64,000 bases of DNA. It comes from Rhizoclosmatium globosum. Lineage: Eukaryota; Chytridiomycota; Chytridiomycetes; Chytridiales; Chytriomycetaceae. The stretch covers positions 1 through 64,000 of the forward strand of contig MCGO01000128.1 in the NCBI GenBank assembly GCA_002104985.1. Direction: 5' to 3'. Below, in pieces: positions 1 to 11,652 of this stretch. The notes under the pieces were generated by a model. It saw nothing but the letters and a program-made list of their open reading frames with translations, was not told the origin of the DNA and did not search any database. Both the position numbers and the translations under genes were made by a program. Position 1 is the first letter of the stretch. Every line of letters begins with the position of its first letter.

Positions 1-152
1 CACGCAGCCCCGCCAAAGAACACCGCCGATCCACTTTGCGCATCGTACACTGACGATGTGCCAACAATCGGCTCGCGGCATCCAACAACAAGTTGCGCAC
101 TGGCAACAACGAGTACGACAACCGGGATAAGTCGCCGTGGTATTGCTTCCAT
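1..152 (-). CDS. N-terminus of a secreted or membrane kelch-like protein (partial)
   Basis: An open frame on the minus strand starts at an ATG (152..150) and leaves the window on the left, so only about 50 residues are visible. The first 24 residues are a basic start (MEAIPRRL) followed by a Val/Leu/Ala-rich stretch ending near VVGC, a good signal peptide or signal anchor. The following residues include SSVYDAQSGSAVFFGG, which resembles the end of a kelch repeat (aromatic-Asp, then a Gly-Gly pair after a hydrophobic strand). A kelch domain is inferred from this single partial motif. No other family fits better, but the piece is short. Confidence 0.45.
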   Translation of the reverse strand, partial: MEAIPRRLIPVVVLVVASAQLVVGCREPIVGTSSVYDAQSGSAVFFGGAA

Positions 153-587
153 CCGTTTGAATTATACTTTTCGTTTCGTTTCTATCGCTCTAGATCGATC
201 GTGCACTTGGACAGATGTTCGCAGTTGCTGATGTCAATGTCCTGTCCACTTAGCGATTGAACTGATGAAAAGTTGAAACAAGACACAATCCCCCAATTCA
301 CTCACCCTACCTGTATGAGGCTTGTACACAAACAACGTATGAGGCTTAGAACCAAATATAAACCTAATGAGCTACCGAGACTGATGAGCACTCGCGGTAA
401 ATTTTGATACCACAACAGTATAACTCCAAATCGGAAAATTAAGGGGCCCGTATGTCGCAGCATAAACTTGACTAAATAGCAGGAAAACACGCTTAAAAAC
501 TTAAATAAAAATTCTGCATAAATGATCGGATGAATTCCAGGTGAATTCAATCTGCTTTCCCGAAATCAGGCCATCTTTCTGACCCAA
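153..587. other. Intergenic region between two divergent genes
   Basis: This 435-nt stretch lies between the start of the minus-strand kelch-like gene and the start of the plus-strand repeat protein, so it should hold both promoters. Short ORFs inside it have no recognisable composition. I see no clear regulatory motif. Confidence 0.5.
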
Positions 588-1736
588 ATGACAACCTCCA
601 ACGTTATCTCTGAGCAACCTACCGCTTCAACTGAGATACTCAAGCAGACTCTTTCCAATACTTCTGGAGGTACTTGTGTTTCTTCTCCTTGAAGGTTATC
701 GATGTTGATGTGGCAATACCCCAACACTCAGTTCCCTCAGGCGCTCCAACAAACAACCTTTCCGATGACGGTGTTGGTGCCATGGTTTACATGCACGGCC
801 AGGACGCTGCCATCTCAGCTTCAACTGAATCAACAGCTGAAACAGTTGCGCCACCCGCTCAGCTGTCTCCCACTGAGGTCGATTCAGTCATCAAGGTGAA
901 ATAGCCTTTCAATGAAGTATAATTTCTAACTGATTACATACAGGACTTCATGCAGAAAGTGTCATCCATCTCTGCAACATCGCGCTTCTCCCTCCCATCG
1001 TTGCACACCCGCGCGAGAACCGATGCCTCAGACTTTGACTACACAACCCACATCCTCCCTCAAATCCTCCTCACCCCAACTTACACCACAAACGAATTCC
1101 GCACAGCCCTCCTCCATGCTGGCTGCCACGTTGAAAAATTCACTCTCTTTGAAGAATACCTCACATCCCTCTGCGGAAACCCAACCGATGCCCCAACTGT
1201 CCTCTCCCTCTTTGGAAAAACTGTACACACCCTCGGCCAAAGAGCATTCACAGAAGGAATGGACCGATACCACGAAACCCTCACCCAAGAAGGCGTCGGA
1301 GCAATGGTTTACACCCACAACCAACTCTCCGCCATCCCCCTCCCCCAAAACCCTCAACCACTTCACCTACTACCCTCTAACCCCTTCCGAAGTCGACAAA
1401 TCCTTACACCCTCTCTTAACCCAAACAACCATCAAAACCTTCCTCACCCACGCCAAAACAGACGTCCCAACATTCACACTCTCCCAACTCCTTGCCTCAA
1501 CCGAAACCGCCTCTCCATACACAGAAAATGAATTCCGCGTCGCTCTCCTCCATGCAGGTTGTAAAGTAACAAGCTACGCATCCTTCAACGCGTACCTAAC
1601 GTCTTTCTGTGGATCCGTTGAATCAGCGCCTCGTGTTCTCGCGCTTTTTGGAGAGACTGTACAGACTGTGGGACAAGACGCGTTTTTGGAGGGTGTAGAG
1701 AGATATTTGGTGTTGTTGGAAGATACGAAAGCATGA
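588..1736 (+). CDS. Unrecognised protein with two ~140-aa tandem repeats; frame break in the middle
   Basis: The model is exon 588-669, intron 670-740, exon 741-895, intron 896-943 (branch-like ctaac), then an exon from 944. The protein contains two copies of a unit of about 140 residues. Each starts TP(T/S)EVD, then has a NEFR.ALLHAGC block, YLTS.CG, AP.VL.LFG.TV.T.GQ.AF and RY. The sequence GVGAMVY.H.Q precedes unit 1 and follows unit 1 before unit 2. I do not recognise the family. Homology runs in frame 2 through GVGAMVYTHNQ and resumes one base later in frame 3 at TPSEVDK, with no usable GT..AG intron of the right length. The break sits in C-rich runs around 1333-1352, so a base-call indel or a real frameshift are both possible. 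No signal peptide or membrane segment is evident. Confidence 0.6.
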
Positions 1737-1834
1737 TAAGGATTATGCGGAATTGTACACTATGTAGCGTTTCATGTGAAATCTATAGTTATTATGAACC
1801 CTTCCTCGAATTTGAAAATAAGGGGCAGCAAATA

Positions 1835-2161
1835 ATGTTGGTTCAAAAGGTAGAGGTGACCATCTCCAACAAAGAACTAGGCCGAGGCTGCTACGGTGTT
1901 GTATACGCAGGCAAGTACGGAACAACAGATGTTGCCATCAAGACATTTGGATTGGTTCCAGCAAACTCTGATGATCTTGCCAAGGCAATGCAAGAAGCAT
2001 CCATCTGGCACTCGCTCAAGCACCCAAATATTGCCACACTCTGGGGTATCGCCTATGACGAAACAAAACGCCCTATGCTTGTTGTAGAACGCCTGCAGAT
2101 GAATCTTTTGGAACGGCTGAAATCAAATCCACATCACAAATTTCGACCCTATTGGAATTGA
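1835..2161 (+). pseudogene. TKL protein kinase N-lobe, 5' half of a split gene
   Basis: From the ATG at 1835 the frame encodes a clean kinase N-lobe: Gly-rich loop GRGCYGVVYAG, the VAIK lysine, an alpha-C glutamate before IWHSLKHPNI, and the hinge region LVVERLQMNLLERL. It closely matches the N-lobe of the minus-strand kinase at 47579. Homology stops after about residue 95. The frame continues for only about a dozen unrelated residues (HHKFRPYWN) to a stop. The rest of the same kinase domain reappears at 4475. There is no GT between about 2087 and the stop that could act as a splice donor, so the break is an insertion rather than a long intron. The piece cannot make an active kinase on its own. 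Confidence 0.75.
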
Positions 2162-4474
2162 TGTGCAAATGATGTCATATCAGAAAGACATAGAAGTCAT
2201 AAGAATAAAGGATACAGTTTAGATACATTTGAGCAACGTTGTTGTTAGAAAGTAGGATGGTAACGGTTGGATCTTTGGAAATGGCGTCACAACAATGAAA
2301 TCAAAATGACACCATTTTGACACCATTTGTGACACACGCATGGTATCAGTTGTGATGTATTAACTCTAAAGAGTTGAGGAACAGTAAAATGAACATAGAA
2401 TGACTCTAAAACTTAATTGTATGTATTCAACAGAAACACCAATTGTAACCAGAACGGAGCTTTGGACAAGTCCTTGGATTTCAAGACACAATCAACGCAA
2501 AAACTCACCAGAATTCTTCAGATTGAAGACGATGTGAATATGTTGCATATACGTCCCTTAAACTAGATGGAGGATACGACTCAACAATATGAGTTTATTT
2601 ACACACAACAGATTTTTGAACTCAACACTGTCAAATTCTAAGCATGGTCAAGTTTGGAGGCAAATCGAGGTAAGTTGAGTGTGTTGTGACGAAATAAGTA
2701 CTCCACTCCACGTTCCCTTTGCCCCACAGCTCTTATCTTCTTCAACTTTTGGCCAGATTCATTACTATATTCTTGAATATTTTCGCATTCTTTTTTATTT
2801 TACGTATGTCATATTGTGTTAAGGGGTCTTACGCCGAACTGAGTACATCCAACCAACGCATGATCAAACATTCCCGTTTACAGAAGTTGCCAACCGTTTC
2901 AATTTTTGGCGCTTTTAATTATACATCTGTTTTCAAGTTGAGCTGGACTGGTACGGAGACAACTCCACAAAACTTCTCTTTTTTCGTCAACTCCCAACAC
3001 TGGCATTAGAGGCAATCTCTTGGTCAGATGAGAATCGATATTAGAGGCAATCTCTTGATCTCCTCTCTTTGTTGAGCGTATGATGCAGGGAATGCTGTCG
3101 CCCATTAGCTTGATAACAAGGTATGTTTGCGGTAGTTCTTGCAGTCAACTCTGCCCTCTCTATCTTCACTCTCCCCTTGCATGCCAAACGTAACTAAATG
3201 TCTTGCACTTCTTAAAGTATGCCCGCGGTCATGATGCCACTTCGTCGAACATGTCATTTTGAGCGGCTTTCAAAATGGGTCGTGACCTGTCAATGGACCT
3301 GGCAATCAGTCTCAAGTATGGCCCCTTTTCATACTCTCATGAACGACTATGTCTAACAATGAATCTCTAGAATGAACGCAGAGCGCTCGAAAAAGGACCG
3401 AAAACCCACCCTCAATGTTACGCTCTAATTTACATGCAACAAACGTGTTCAAATAGAATGGCGATGGCTGTAAATCGGACAAGGAATGCAGTGAGTGTGG
3501 TGGTTGCATTTGGGTTCCTTTATTGATGTTGTCCGCAGCGAGCAAAGACGACACGTCCCTCTTCTCTCCTCCTGTAATGCTGTATCTATAATCTCTCTTA
3601 CGCAACGGAAGAGTCCAATGTCGCTGTTTCTCAGTAAGCTCTCCTTTCACCCCAACTATTTTACCACCACTGATGATTACTCTTTTTGGATTAGAATCCA
3701 CCGTATCCAGTTCTTACTTCAATTGATTAGCGTGAGGATCAAAAAAGCTCTTTGACTCGACTACAACAATGGATCCAGTGGGTAAGAGTTTACAAATTAC
3801 TGTCCATCAACTCATTTCTTCATTGCAGTCTTATTATGCGTGCACTGCCGTCCTGGATTCCAGAAGGTATAGAAGCCGCCTTGTATCTCACATAAACACA
3901 TGAAATCTGGTGTTCCCGTCAAAAGCTTGCACTTGCACGAGATGTGAGTATTTTGAGTAAATGATGCGAATAGTAACATACATCAGAAAACCAAGAATTG
4001 ACGATACGGAAACATTATGGACGCCGTGGCTGAAATGCGAGGTATTTACGGAGTTTGAAATCCTGACTGTTTCTGTGTCTGTTGTTTAAATGTTTACAAT
4101 AAATGAAATACAAAATTAGTACCATTCTTTTATTTTTCTGTGGAGGCAAATACAGTATGTGGATCACTCTCGTTACCCACAAGTATTTACAAGACAGTCA
4201 CCTTGTAGAATAGATCCACGTGAATTCTCTGTCTTTCTTGACAAACATAGTTCACAATTATATTCAATTGGTTTATTGTGAGAACTGAGTGTTTGACGGA
4301 CGCCCATATATGGCATCGTTTTGACGTCATATCGAACAAGGTTCTGCCGTCAAAACCCAACACCAATTCATTATTGTGCTATATGAACATGAGGTATTTG
4401 TCATATGAGACGTTCTTTGTACAAACTAAAACAATTTCACCCACACACTGTTTCGATCAGGGCAATTTTTTGAG
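2162..4474. mobile_element. ~2.3 kb unrelated DNA separating the two halves of a kinase gene
   Basis: This block lies exactly between N-lobe and C-lobe coding sequence of one kinase. It is AT-rich compared with its flanks. Only short ORFs occur, none with transposase, reverse transcriptase or integrase motifs. It contains a short direct repeat (ttagaggcaatctcttg, near 3005 and 3042). Around 3769-4090 a run of splice-like signals could link tiny exons, but the product is not recognisable. I found no clear terminal inverted repeats or target duplication by eye. A decayed transposable element or filler from an aberrant repair event would both fit. The call as a mobile element is an inference from position only. 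Confidence 0.35.
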
Positions 4475-5806
4475 ATGCAACTGCCCGCGAACGGATCAAA
4501 TGGCTCATTGACATCGCACAGGCTTTCCGGTACCTGAATTCACTGAACCCGCCCGTGATTCATAGAGACCTCAAGCCTGACAACGTCTTGATTGGTACCT
4601 CAACTGTTAACAATTTGACAAATCCCCTACTTACATTTTTCCTTCGATCACTAGATTCGAGTGACAAAGCACGCCTCTCGGACTTTGGAATGAGTAGAGT
4701 CCAGGCATTGTATACATACCACGCTGTAGAACCGACAAAGGGATGCCTCCTCTATGCCCCTCCTGAGTCTTATCGCCGCCACTACAAGGCTACACCTAAA
4801 TACGATGTCTATAGTTTCGGAATGACCATGTATGAAATTACAACAGGCCGAGCACCTTTCGCTGGTGAAGAAGTCCTTGATCCTCAACTGGTAATCAATT
4901 GGATTTCTACAGGTGAAAGACCAGACAGAAGAGATAGTAACGGCCATGATCCGGCTGTGCACGAGATTCCAGACGATCTGTGGAATTTGATTGAAAGATG
5001 TTGGGACCAGGATCCAAATAAGCGCCCAGACTTTACCACTATTTGTTTGGAGCTGAACAGCATCACTTTCTTGGAGAATGGCGATTACGATATCCCGCTT
5101 CAAAATCAACCAAAGATCTCAATTGTTGGAGGTATGTATGACAAAGAATAGTCGATTTACTCAGTATGTTTGCATAAACACAGACTCTGCGGCGTCTGCG
5201 CAAACCGCTTCTTTGACTTCCGAGCTTGAAGGCTTTCAATTCCTTGATATGAATGAGGATAACTTGGAATCAAATAGTTTAGTGGCAAGCCAACCTCTCC
5301 CTTCTTCGTTTGCCGTTCGTAATATCGATTTGTCGTTAGCGTCTCCAGAGGAAAAATCAATCATTTCTGCTGCTAAAAATATCGCTGAAGGAGCCTACGT
5401 TTTGGCAGTGCGTTACCGTGAGGGTATAGATTTTGAACAGAATTTGGAGAAGTCCATTATGTGGTTCACGTTTTCCGCGAATCACGGAGATCCCGGTGCG
5501 CAGTTTGAGCTCGCCATATATTACTATCGAGGAGTCAATGTTCCACAAGACTTGAGAAAGGCTGCAAAACTGTTTCGCTTGGCTGCAAGCCAGGGATATG
5601 TTCTTGCTCAAGTAATGTTGGGTCGGTGTTATCAACTGGGCGAAGGAGTGGAGAAAAATATGGAAAAGGCGGCAAGTCTGTATCATTTGGTCAACCAAAG
5701 TGAAGATCCAAAGGCAGCTGGGTTGCTGGATGCTGTTAAACAGTATATGATCAAGTCCTATGATTTTGATGAAACTCTGACGAATAGCATTTTTTTGGAA
5801 GAGTAA
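4475..5806 (+). CDS. TKL kinase C-lobe plus Sel1 repeats, 3' half of the split gene
   Basis: Kinase homology resumes at 4475 with RERIKWLIDIAQAF, followed by the catalytic loop HRDLKPDN, a 60-nt intron (4595-4654), DFGMSRVQ, the YAPPES motif and the conserved end ERCWDQDPNKRPDF. A second intron (5132-5183) leads into about 205 residues that include at least three Sel1-like repeats (A..LA..Y..G..V..D...A.K.F.LAA..G), ending at 5806. Sel1 repeats form alpha-solenoids used for protein assembly. Intron positions match those in the kinases at 5887, 8201 and 47579. The N-lobe is 2.3 kb upstream behind unrelated DNA, and no credible start codon with an N-lobe exists here, so this half is probably non-functional as a kinase. 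Confidence 0.7.
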
Positions 5807-5886
5807 AAAAAGAATAATATAAAGATGAATAAAGGTAGAAAGGAAAAAGGGGAATTAAAGAAAAGACACTTAAAAAACTTCTTCCA

Positions 5887-8055
5887 ATGACAGTGCCGTT
5901 GATTCCCAACGTCACCCTAAACGAGAACGAGATACTCGGCAGCGGAGCCTATGGAACCGTGTATGGCGGCAACCTAGGAACCAACCGGGTCGCGCTCAAG
6001 ACATTCAACAACATCCTGATCAATCCCGAGCAAGTTATTGCCGCGATCCAGGCCGAGGGCGAGCTCTGGTTCGCGCTCAAGCACCCAAACATTGCGATGC
6101 TCTGGGGCATTGCCCTTACTTCGAAAGGAGAGCCGATGCTGGTCGTGGACAGACTCGAGATGAACCTGCTCACTCGTCTCCACACAGGACAAGTACCTAC
6201 GAATCAGGAGCGCACAAAGTGGCTGCTCGAAATCGCCCTTGCCTTCCAGTACTTGCATTCGTTCAATCCGCCAGTCCTGCACCGCGATTTGAAGCCGGAT
6301 AACATCCTATTGGGTTCGTACCTCCTCCTTTGTTTTTTAACGGTTACTCCCATCTAATCCTACCCTCATAGATGCTCACGGAAAGGCTGTTTTGACAGAC
6401 TTTGGTCTGAGCAGAGTGCAAACCTTGTACCACACCTACTCAAATGGGCGTTCAAGACAAGGCCAGTTCCTGTATGCTCCTCCCGAGTCGTACATTCGCG
6501 GTTACACCACTGCACCACAATACGACGTGTACAGCTATGGAATGGTCATGTACGAAGTCTGGACGGGTCAACGTCCTTTTGCAGAGCACGATTTGAGATA
6601 TCCCCAAACTGTGATCGATCTGGTCATGAGGGGCGAGAGGCCACAAAGAACTTCGGATATCCCTGATCAAGTGTGGGAACTGATTAAACGATGCTGGGCT
6701 CATGACCTCAAGCAACGTCCTACTTTCGAAGAGATCGAAAAAGAAATTCGAATCTGGAATTTTGATGGTTAGTGTTGGCGTGCAGTTTCATACTATAACA
6801 ATCATTTATACGTTTATGATTCAGCTCCAGCCCCAATTCCGGCCCCAATTCCAGCTCAGACTCAGGCTCAAACTTCAGCCCAAGCTGCAATTTCCCAAAC
6901 TCAACCACCTGTCTCAACCCCTCGAAACGAGATTTCGGTTGCTTCTTTGGCTGCTAGCCTTTTCTCTGCAGGGCCGTCGTTGCCCAGCTCCTCGGAGCAT
7001 GAAAGATTGCGAGGTGATTTCACAACCAAGAAAATGAGTTCGTCTAACGCATATCCAGCTCCAGTAAACAATGTCAATGCATCTAATGCGTCGCAATTTT
7101 CAAGCTCCAACCAAGCCGCTCCATCAAGAAATGCCAGTGGATCAAGCAGTCGTTCTAGTGGTTCAACATTGCTGTCCAGGCCAAGCTACTCCTACACCTT
7201 GCCTACCTTTTCCCATCCAAACCCTGCTCCAGGTGCCGCAACTACTGCTGCAGGACTAAACCCAGGCTCTACTGGAGGACTTCAAAGCAGTATGATCGTT
7301 TAGAGTGTTGTAAAATGTCACTAATCTATTTATTGCAGCTACTCGTCGCACAGTTCACTTTGGTGCAACAACCGCCATTAACCCTGATACGAGCAATGCT
7401 GCGTCTTCGAGCAATGCTGCGTCTTCAAGCACGTCCTACCAGCTTCATTCCAATTCCGGTGTTCGCGCAAATGCCTTTGCTTCAGGCGGTAACTGTCTCT
7501 CTGCTTGTTTTTTCATAATAGCTCAACATTGTGTTTTCAGCCTCTCTTCCATCTGCGGGAATGTTTACGTTGCCATCTTTTTCGGCTAACCAAGTTTACT
7601 CTTACCCAGCAGCAACAACACCTGCAACGACTACACTTCCACCAAACAACGTAACTGCAGCCGTGCAAGCAATCCCCGCCAACGTTATGCCTGCACCTGC
7701 ACCCGTACCCCAAACTACAGCCACCCTATCCCTACTAAACAACAACGACACTGAACTCTCCGTCTTCGAACACATAATGATGCTCGCCGTATTCGGAGAA
7801 CGCGACGCCCAACTCATCCTCGGTCAATTCTACGAATTCGGCGAAATGCTCGAAAGAAACATGCCAAGTGCCGTGAAATGGTACCAAGCCGCTGCAAACA
7901 ACGGAAACGCAGAGGCACAGTACCGTCTTGGTTTGTGTTATGAGATGGGAGATGGTGTGGATCAGAACTCAGAGAAGGCATTAAAGTTGTTCAGAACGGC
8001 TGCGGCGCAAGGATACCCTGAAGCGATTAGACATTTGCGTCAGCACGAACCTTGA
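5887..8055 (+). CDS. TKL protein kinase with C-terminal Sel1 repeats (intact)
   Basis: Five exons (5887-6313, 6372-6767, 6825-7289, 7339-7488, 7541-8055) join without a frame break to 650 residues. The kinase domain occupies residues ~8-270: loop GSGAYGTVYGG, VALK lysine, HRDLKPDN, DFGLSRVQ, YAPPES and RCWAHDLKQRP. All catalytic residues are present. A long Pro/Ala/Gln/Ser/Thr-rich, presumably disordered linker follows (PAPIPAPIPAQTQ at its start). The C-terminus has the conserved lead-in FEHIMMLAVFGERDAQ and then two to three Sel1 repeats, ending RQHEP. Best fit: a cytoplasmic Ser/Thr or dual-specificity TKL kinase whose Sel1 tail recruits partners. It lies ~80 nt after the split kinase and 145 nt before its closest paralogue, in tandem. 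Substrate and pathway are unknown. Confidence 0.85.
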
Positions 8056-8200
8056 GGAGTAAGGTATTCGTTAAAAGAAGTTAACTGTGGAAGGAGATTA
8101 ACCGTTTAGGAGTGCAAACTGTGAATGAAAAAAATCTGCTTCTCCTCTTATTTTTTCTTCACGCCAAAACATTCACTTCGAGAAGACAAGACGTGGAAAC

Positions 8201-10325
8201 ATGGGTATGGATCTAGATTTTCCCGTCATTCAAGTCAAGTGGAACACCAACGCTGTCCTTGGCCGCGGGGCATTCGGGACCGTCTACGCAGGAACATACG
8301 GAACAAGACGAATCGCACTAAAAACGATTCAAAACGTTACCCCAGAAGAGTTGATGCGCGAAATGCAATTGGAGGTAAAGATTTGGCTGAGTCTCCGTCA
8401 TCCAAACATTGCCACGTTCTGGGGACTTGCCTTGAACGAGACTGGGGAACCGATGCTGGTTATTGATCGGTACGAGATGAACCTCCTCGAGAGACTACAC
8501 AGAGGCCCAGTTCCAAACAAGCAGCAAAAAACTAATTGGTTGCTTGAAATCGCATGTGCACTCGATCACTTACATTCGTTCTATCCGGCAGTACTGCACA
8601 ATGATTTGAAACCTGATAATGTGCTGCTGGGTTTGTATTCCGATCATTTATTTATCCTTGAAACTAATTTTGCATTTAACAGACACTGCAGAAAATGCCG
8701 TGTTGACAGACTTCGGGCTGAGTCGAGTACAAGCTCTGTCTTCCCATGGTCAAAGACATCAAGGACACTTTCTTTACGCCCCTCCAGAGTCATTCCAAGA
8801 CGGATACACCACTACAACACAATACGACATTTACAGTTTTGGAATGGTCATGTACGAAATCTGGACGCATCAGCGTCCATTTCTGGCATACGACTTGAAT
8901 AATCCACAAGTGATAATTGATTTAGTCAAATCCGGTGAGAGACCGCAAAGAGTACCAGGTATCCCCAATGAGGTTTGGAGCCTTATCAGACGTTGCTGGT
9001 CTCAGAATCCAAACCAACGGCCTAAAGCCGAAGCAATTTGTGAAGAAATCCGCAGTTGGGAGGAAGAAGGTTTGTTCAATCAAATATCACTGTGTCCTAA
9101 TCGATGTATCGTGATTTATTAGACATTTCTCCCGTACCAATACCATCTACGCCAGCCCACGCGTTGAGTCAAACTGCACCGATTCAAGAAAGACCAGAAG
9201 CAATAGGCCATTCTGCCGGTATTTCTGTAGCCGCCTTAGCTCAAGTCCTTGAAACAGTAGCGGTTGCTCCATTGCCAACGACTTCGGAGGACGAACGTAA
9301 AAAAACAAACATTAATACCTCAAATGTTCTCTAAATGGATTTCAACACAGGACCAGCTTCCCAGGGAACTCTACAAAATTCGAATGTTGCACCCCAACGT
9401 GCAAACTCAAGTTCAATCCAAGCGAACTCCAACCAAGCTTTATCAACAGCTTCAGTTTTGCCTTCGCGAACTTTGCCTTCTATCCCAGTTCCACGCAATT
9501 CTACCGGCGTGATCAGTACTGGAGCTAGATTGAATCAGCCTTTCCAACCAGAGTCTCGCTCCAGCAATTCTGCAAGAGATGTACCAAATAGTAAGCAATC
9601 ACAGACTCACAGTACAAAATTTGTGACTCAATAGTTATCACAGCTTCTCGTCGGACAGTCCAGTTCAGCAATACAACCACCATGGGTCCTCCTTCAAGTA
9701 CTGTGTCAGTTTCAGGACTTCCAAGTTCGTCCTATCAACTTCATTCAAACTCGGGGATTCGCGCAAATGCGTTTACTTCAGGCGGTAAATATCACGCCCC
9801 GGTTATTTTCTCCTCAAGCTTAGACTAACACCGAGCATTCCAGCATCACTTCAATCGACAGGAATATCTATTCTGCCAACGTTTACTCCCTACCAGAACA
9901 GTTCTCCTCTGACTTCATCCTCGACTTCGTCTCATATTCAAGCCACTATTTCTGCTACGAATCCCGTCAACAGAGCGACCCCATCAAGCCAAACCACGCA
10001 GGTTGAGACTCAACAATCTACAATCAACAACAACATCGAACTTTCCGTTCTGGAGCACGTTCTAATGCTCGCAGTCTTTGGCGAACGCGACGCCCAACAA
10101 GTCCTCGCCCAATTCTACGAAATCGGTGAAGGCATTCACACAAACTTATCAATCGCTGTGAAGTGGCACAACGCAACCATGACCGAAACTGAACTCTCGG
10201 TTCTATGGGCGGCGGAAGGGTCAAAATGTGTATCAAAAATTCGAAGTAAATCAAAAATTCCAAATGAAACTTTTCTGATTCCACTTGTTCAGTGTTCACG
10301 TTCGACATCAGAAATCGAAAATTGA
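8201..10325 (+). CDS. TKL kinase with Sel1 repeat, truncated by element insertion
   Basis: Exons are 8201-8630, 8683-9069, 9123-9296, 9351-9590, ~9644-9784 and 9844 onward. The kinase domain is complete: GRGAFGTVYAG, IALK, DFGLSRVQ, YAPPES, RCWSQNPNQRP. The catalytic loop reads HNDLKPDN instead of HRD, making it a non-RD kinase with the catalytic Asp kept. The linker ends with RRTVQF and SNSGIRANAFTSGG, as in its upstream paralogue. The last exon begins one Sel1 unit (LMLAVFGERDAQ). It then restarts at TETELSVL, showing an internal duplication, and runs into a terminal-repeat element at 10205, giving a stop at 10325. The original end of the gene is stranded at 11653-11933. A shortened kinase with one Sel1 unit may still be made. 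Confidence 0.75.
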
Positions 10326-10912
10326 ATGAATGTCCCACTCGTAAATGGTCTTGCTTGCCTGCATAGGGTTCTTCTAGCAATAGGCTTGGGATTTAGACCT
10401 TAACCGCGAGATCCAAAGGAGAGGTTAATGACTGTGACACTATTGTTTTGACTTGTCCTCTTTAATTTCTACATTAACCACGCAGACCAATTAACTGCCA
10501 GATTGGTGATAAGGGTAAATAAAAGAGTTTATTGTGTTCAATTAATCGGTGGCAGCGTTTGCAGTAAGCCCCCAAGCTGACGATAGTACAGCGCTGACGA
10601 TAGTACAGCTAACTCAGCAGCACCAGAGCCTTATCATCGCCCCTTTGTTTCTTATCTCCTAAGCTATCTATAAACCCTGTTGTAACTCATTTGTATTAAT
10701 AGGTTTATTAATAATAATCTGATGACTGAGAACAAGTGGAATATTTTGTGCTCATGTGGAACTGATGTCTCGTCGACTGGATTAATTTTTGTTAGTGCGG
10801 AATTTGATAAACCGAACCGGGACTATCGAAATACAAAGATAAACCGACGATTTGATAAATGAAACCTGATTTTAACTCGAATGTGTACTTTTTGACCCTT
10901 CCGCCACCGATA
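10205..10912. mobile_element. Non-autonomous terminal-inverted-repeat element, copy 1 (708 bp)
   Basis: The element is flanked by the 7-bp direct repeat cggttct (10198-10204 and 10913-10919). Its ends are imperfect inverted repeats: the left reads ggcggcggaagggtcaaaa and the complement of the right reads ggtggcggaagggtcaaaa. It has no long ORF, so it is a MITE-like passenger needing a transposase from elsewhere. It splits a Sel1-coding exon between the codons for TETELSVL and VLEHII. It is nearly identical to copy 2 just downstream. Confidence 0.85.
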
Positions 10913-10934
10913 CGGTTCTGGAGCACATAATCAT

Positions 10935-11652
10935 ATGGGCGGCGGATGGGTCAAAATGTGTATCAAAAATTCGAAGTAAATCAAAAATTCCAAATGAAAC
11001 TTTTCTGATTCCACTTGTTCAGTGTTCACGTTCGACATCAGAAATCGAAAATTGAATGAAACATGTTACATGTCCCACTCGTAAATGGTCTTGCTTGCCT
11101 GCATAGGGTTCTTCTAGCAATAGGCTTGGGATGTAGACCTTAACCGCGAGATCCAAAGGAGAGGTTAATGACTGTGACACTATTGTTTTGACTTGTCTTC
11201 TTTAATTTCCACATTAACCACGCAGACCAATTAACTGCCAGATTGGTGATAAGGGTAAATAAAAGAGTTTATTGTGTTCAATTAATCGGTGGCAGCGTTT
11301 GCAGTAAGCCCCCAAGCTGACAATAGTACAGCGCTGACGATAGTACAGCTAACTCAGCAGCACCAGAGCCTTATCATCGCCCCTTTGTGTCTTATCTCCT
11401 AAGCTATCTATAAACCCTGTTGTAACTCATTTGTATTAATAGGTTTATTAATAATAATCTGATGACTGAGAACAAGTGGAATATTTTTGTGCTCATGTGG
11501 AACTGATGTCTCGTCGACTGGATTAATTTTTGTTAGTGCGGAATTTGATAAACCGAACCGGGACTATCGAAATACAAGATAAACCGACGATTTGATAAAT
11601 GAAACCTGCTTTTAACTCGAATGTATACTTTTTGACCCTTCCGCCACCGATA
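10935..11652. mobile_element. Non-autonomous terminal-inverted-repeat element, copy 2 (718 bp)
   Basis: This copy is nearly identical to copy 1 and in the same orientation, with a few substitutions and short indels (for example an extra acatgttac near 11060). Its own target duplication is taatcat (10928-10934 and 11653-11659). Only 22 bp of host sequence separate the two elements. Distinct target duplications show two separate insertions rather than a tandem duplication. Removing both elements and one copy of each target repeat restores continuous Sel1 coding sequence by position. The superfamily is uncertain: a 7-bp duplication is between the 8 bp usual for hAT/P and other types. Confidence 0.85.

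Noticed and set aside
2162..4474. A 2.3-kb intron in the first kinase gene
   Set aside because: No GT donor exists between the end of N-lobe homology and the in-frame stop, and all other introns in this family are 45-60 nt.
9297..9350. Premature TAA in the third kinase gene at ~9332
   Set aside because: It lies inside a 54-nt GT..AG intron with a ctaaat branch-like site; splicing restores the linker seen in the paralogue.
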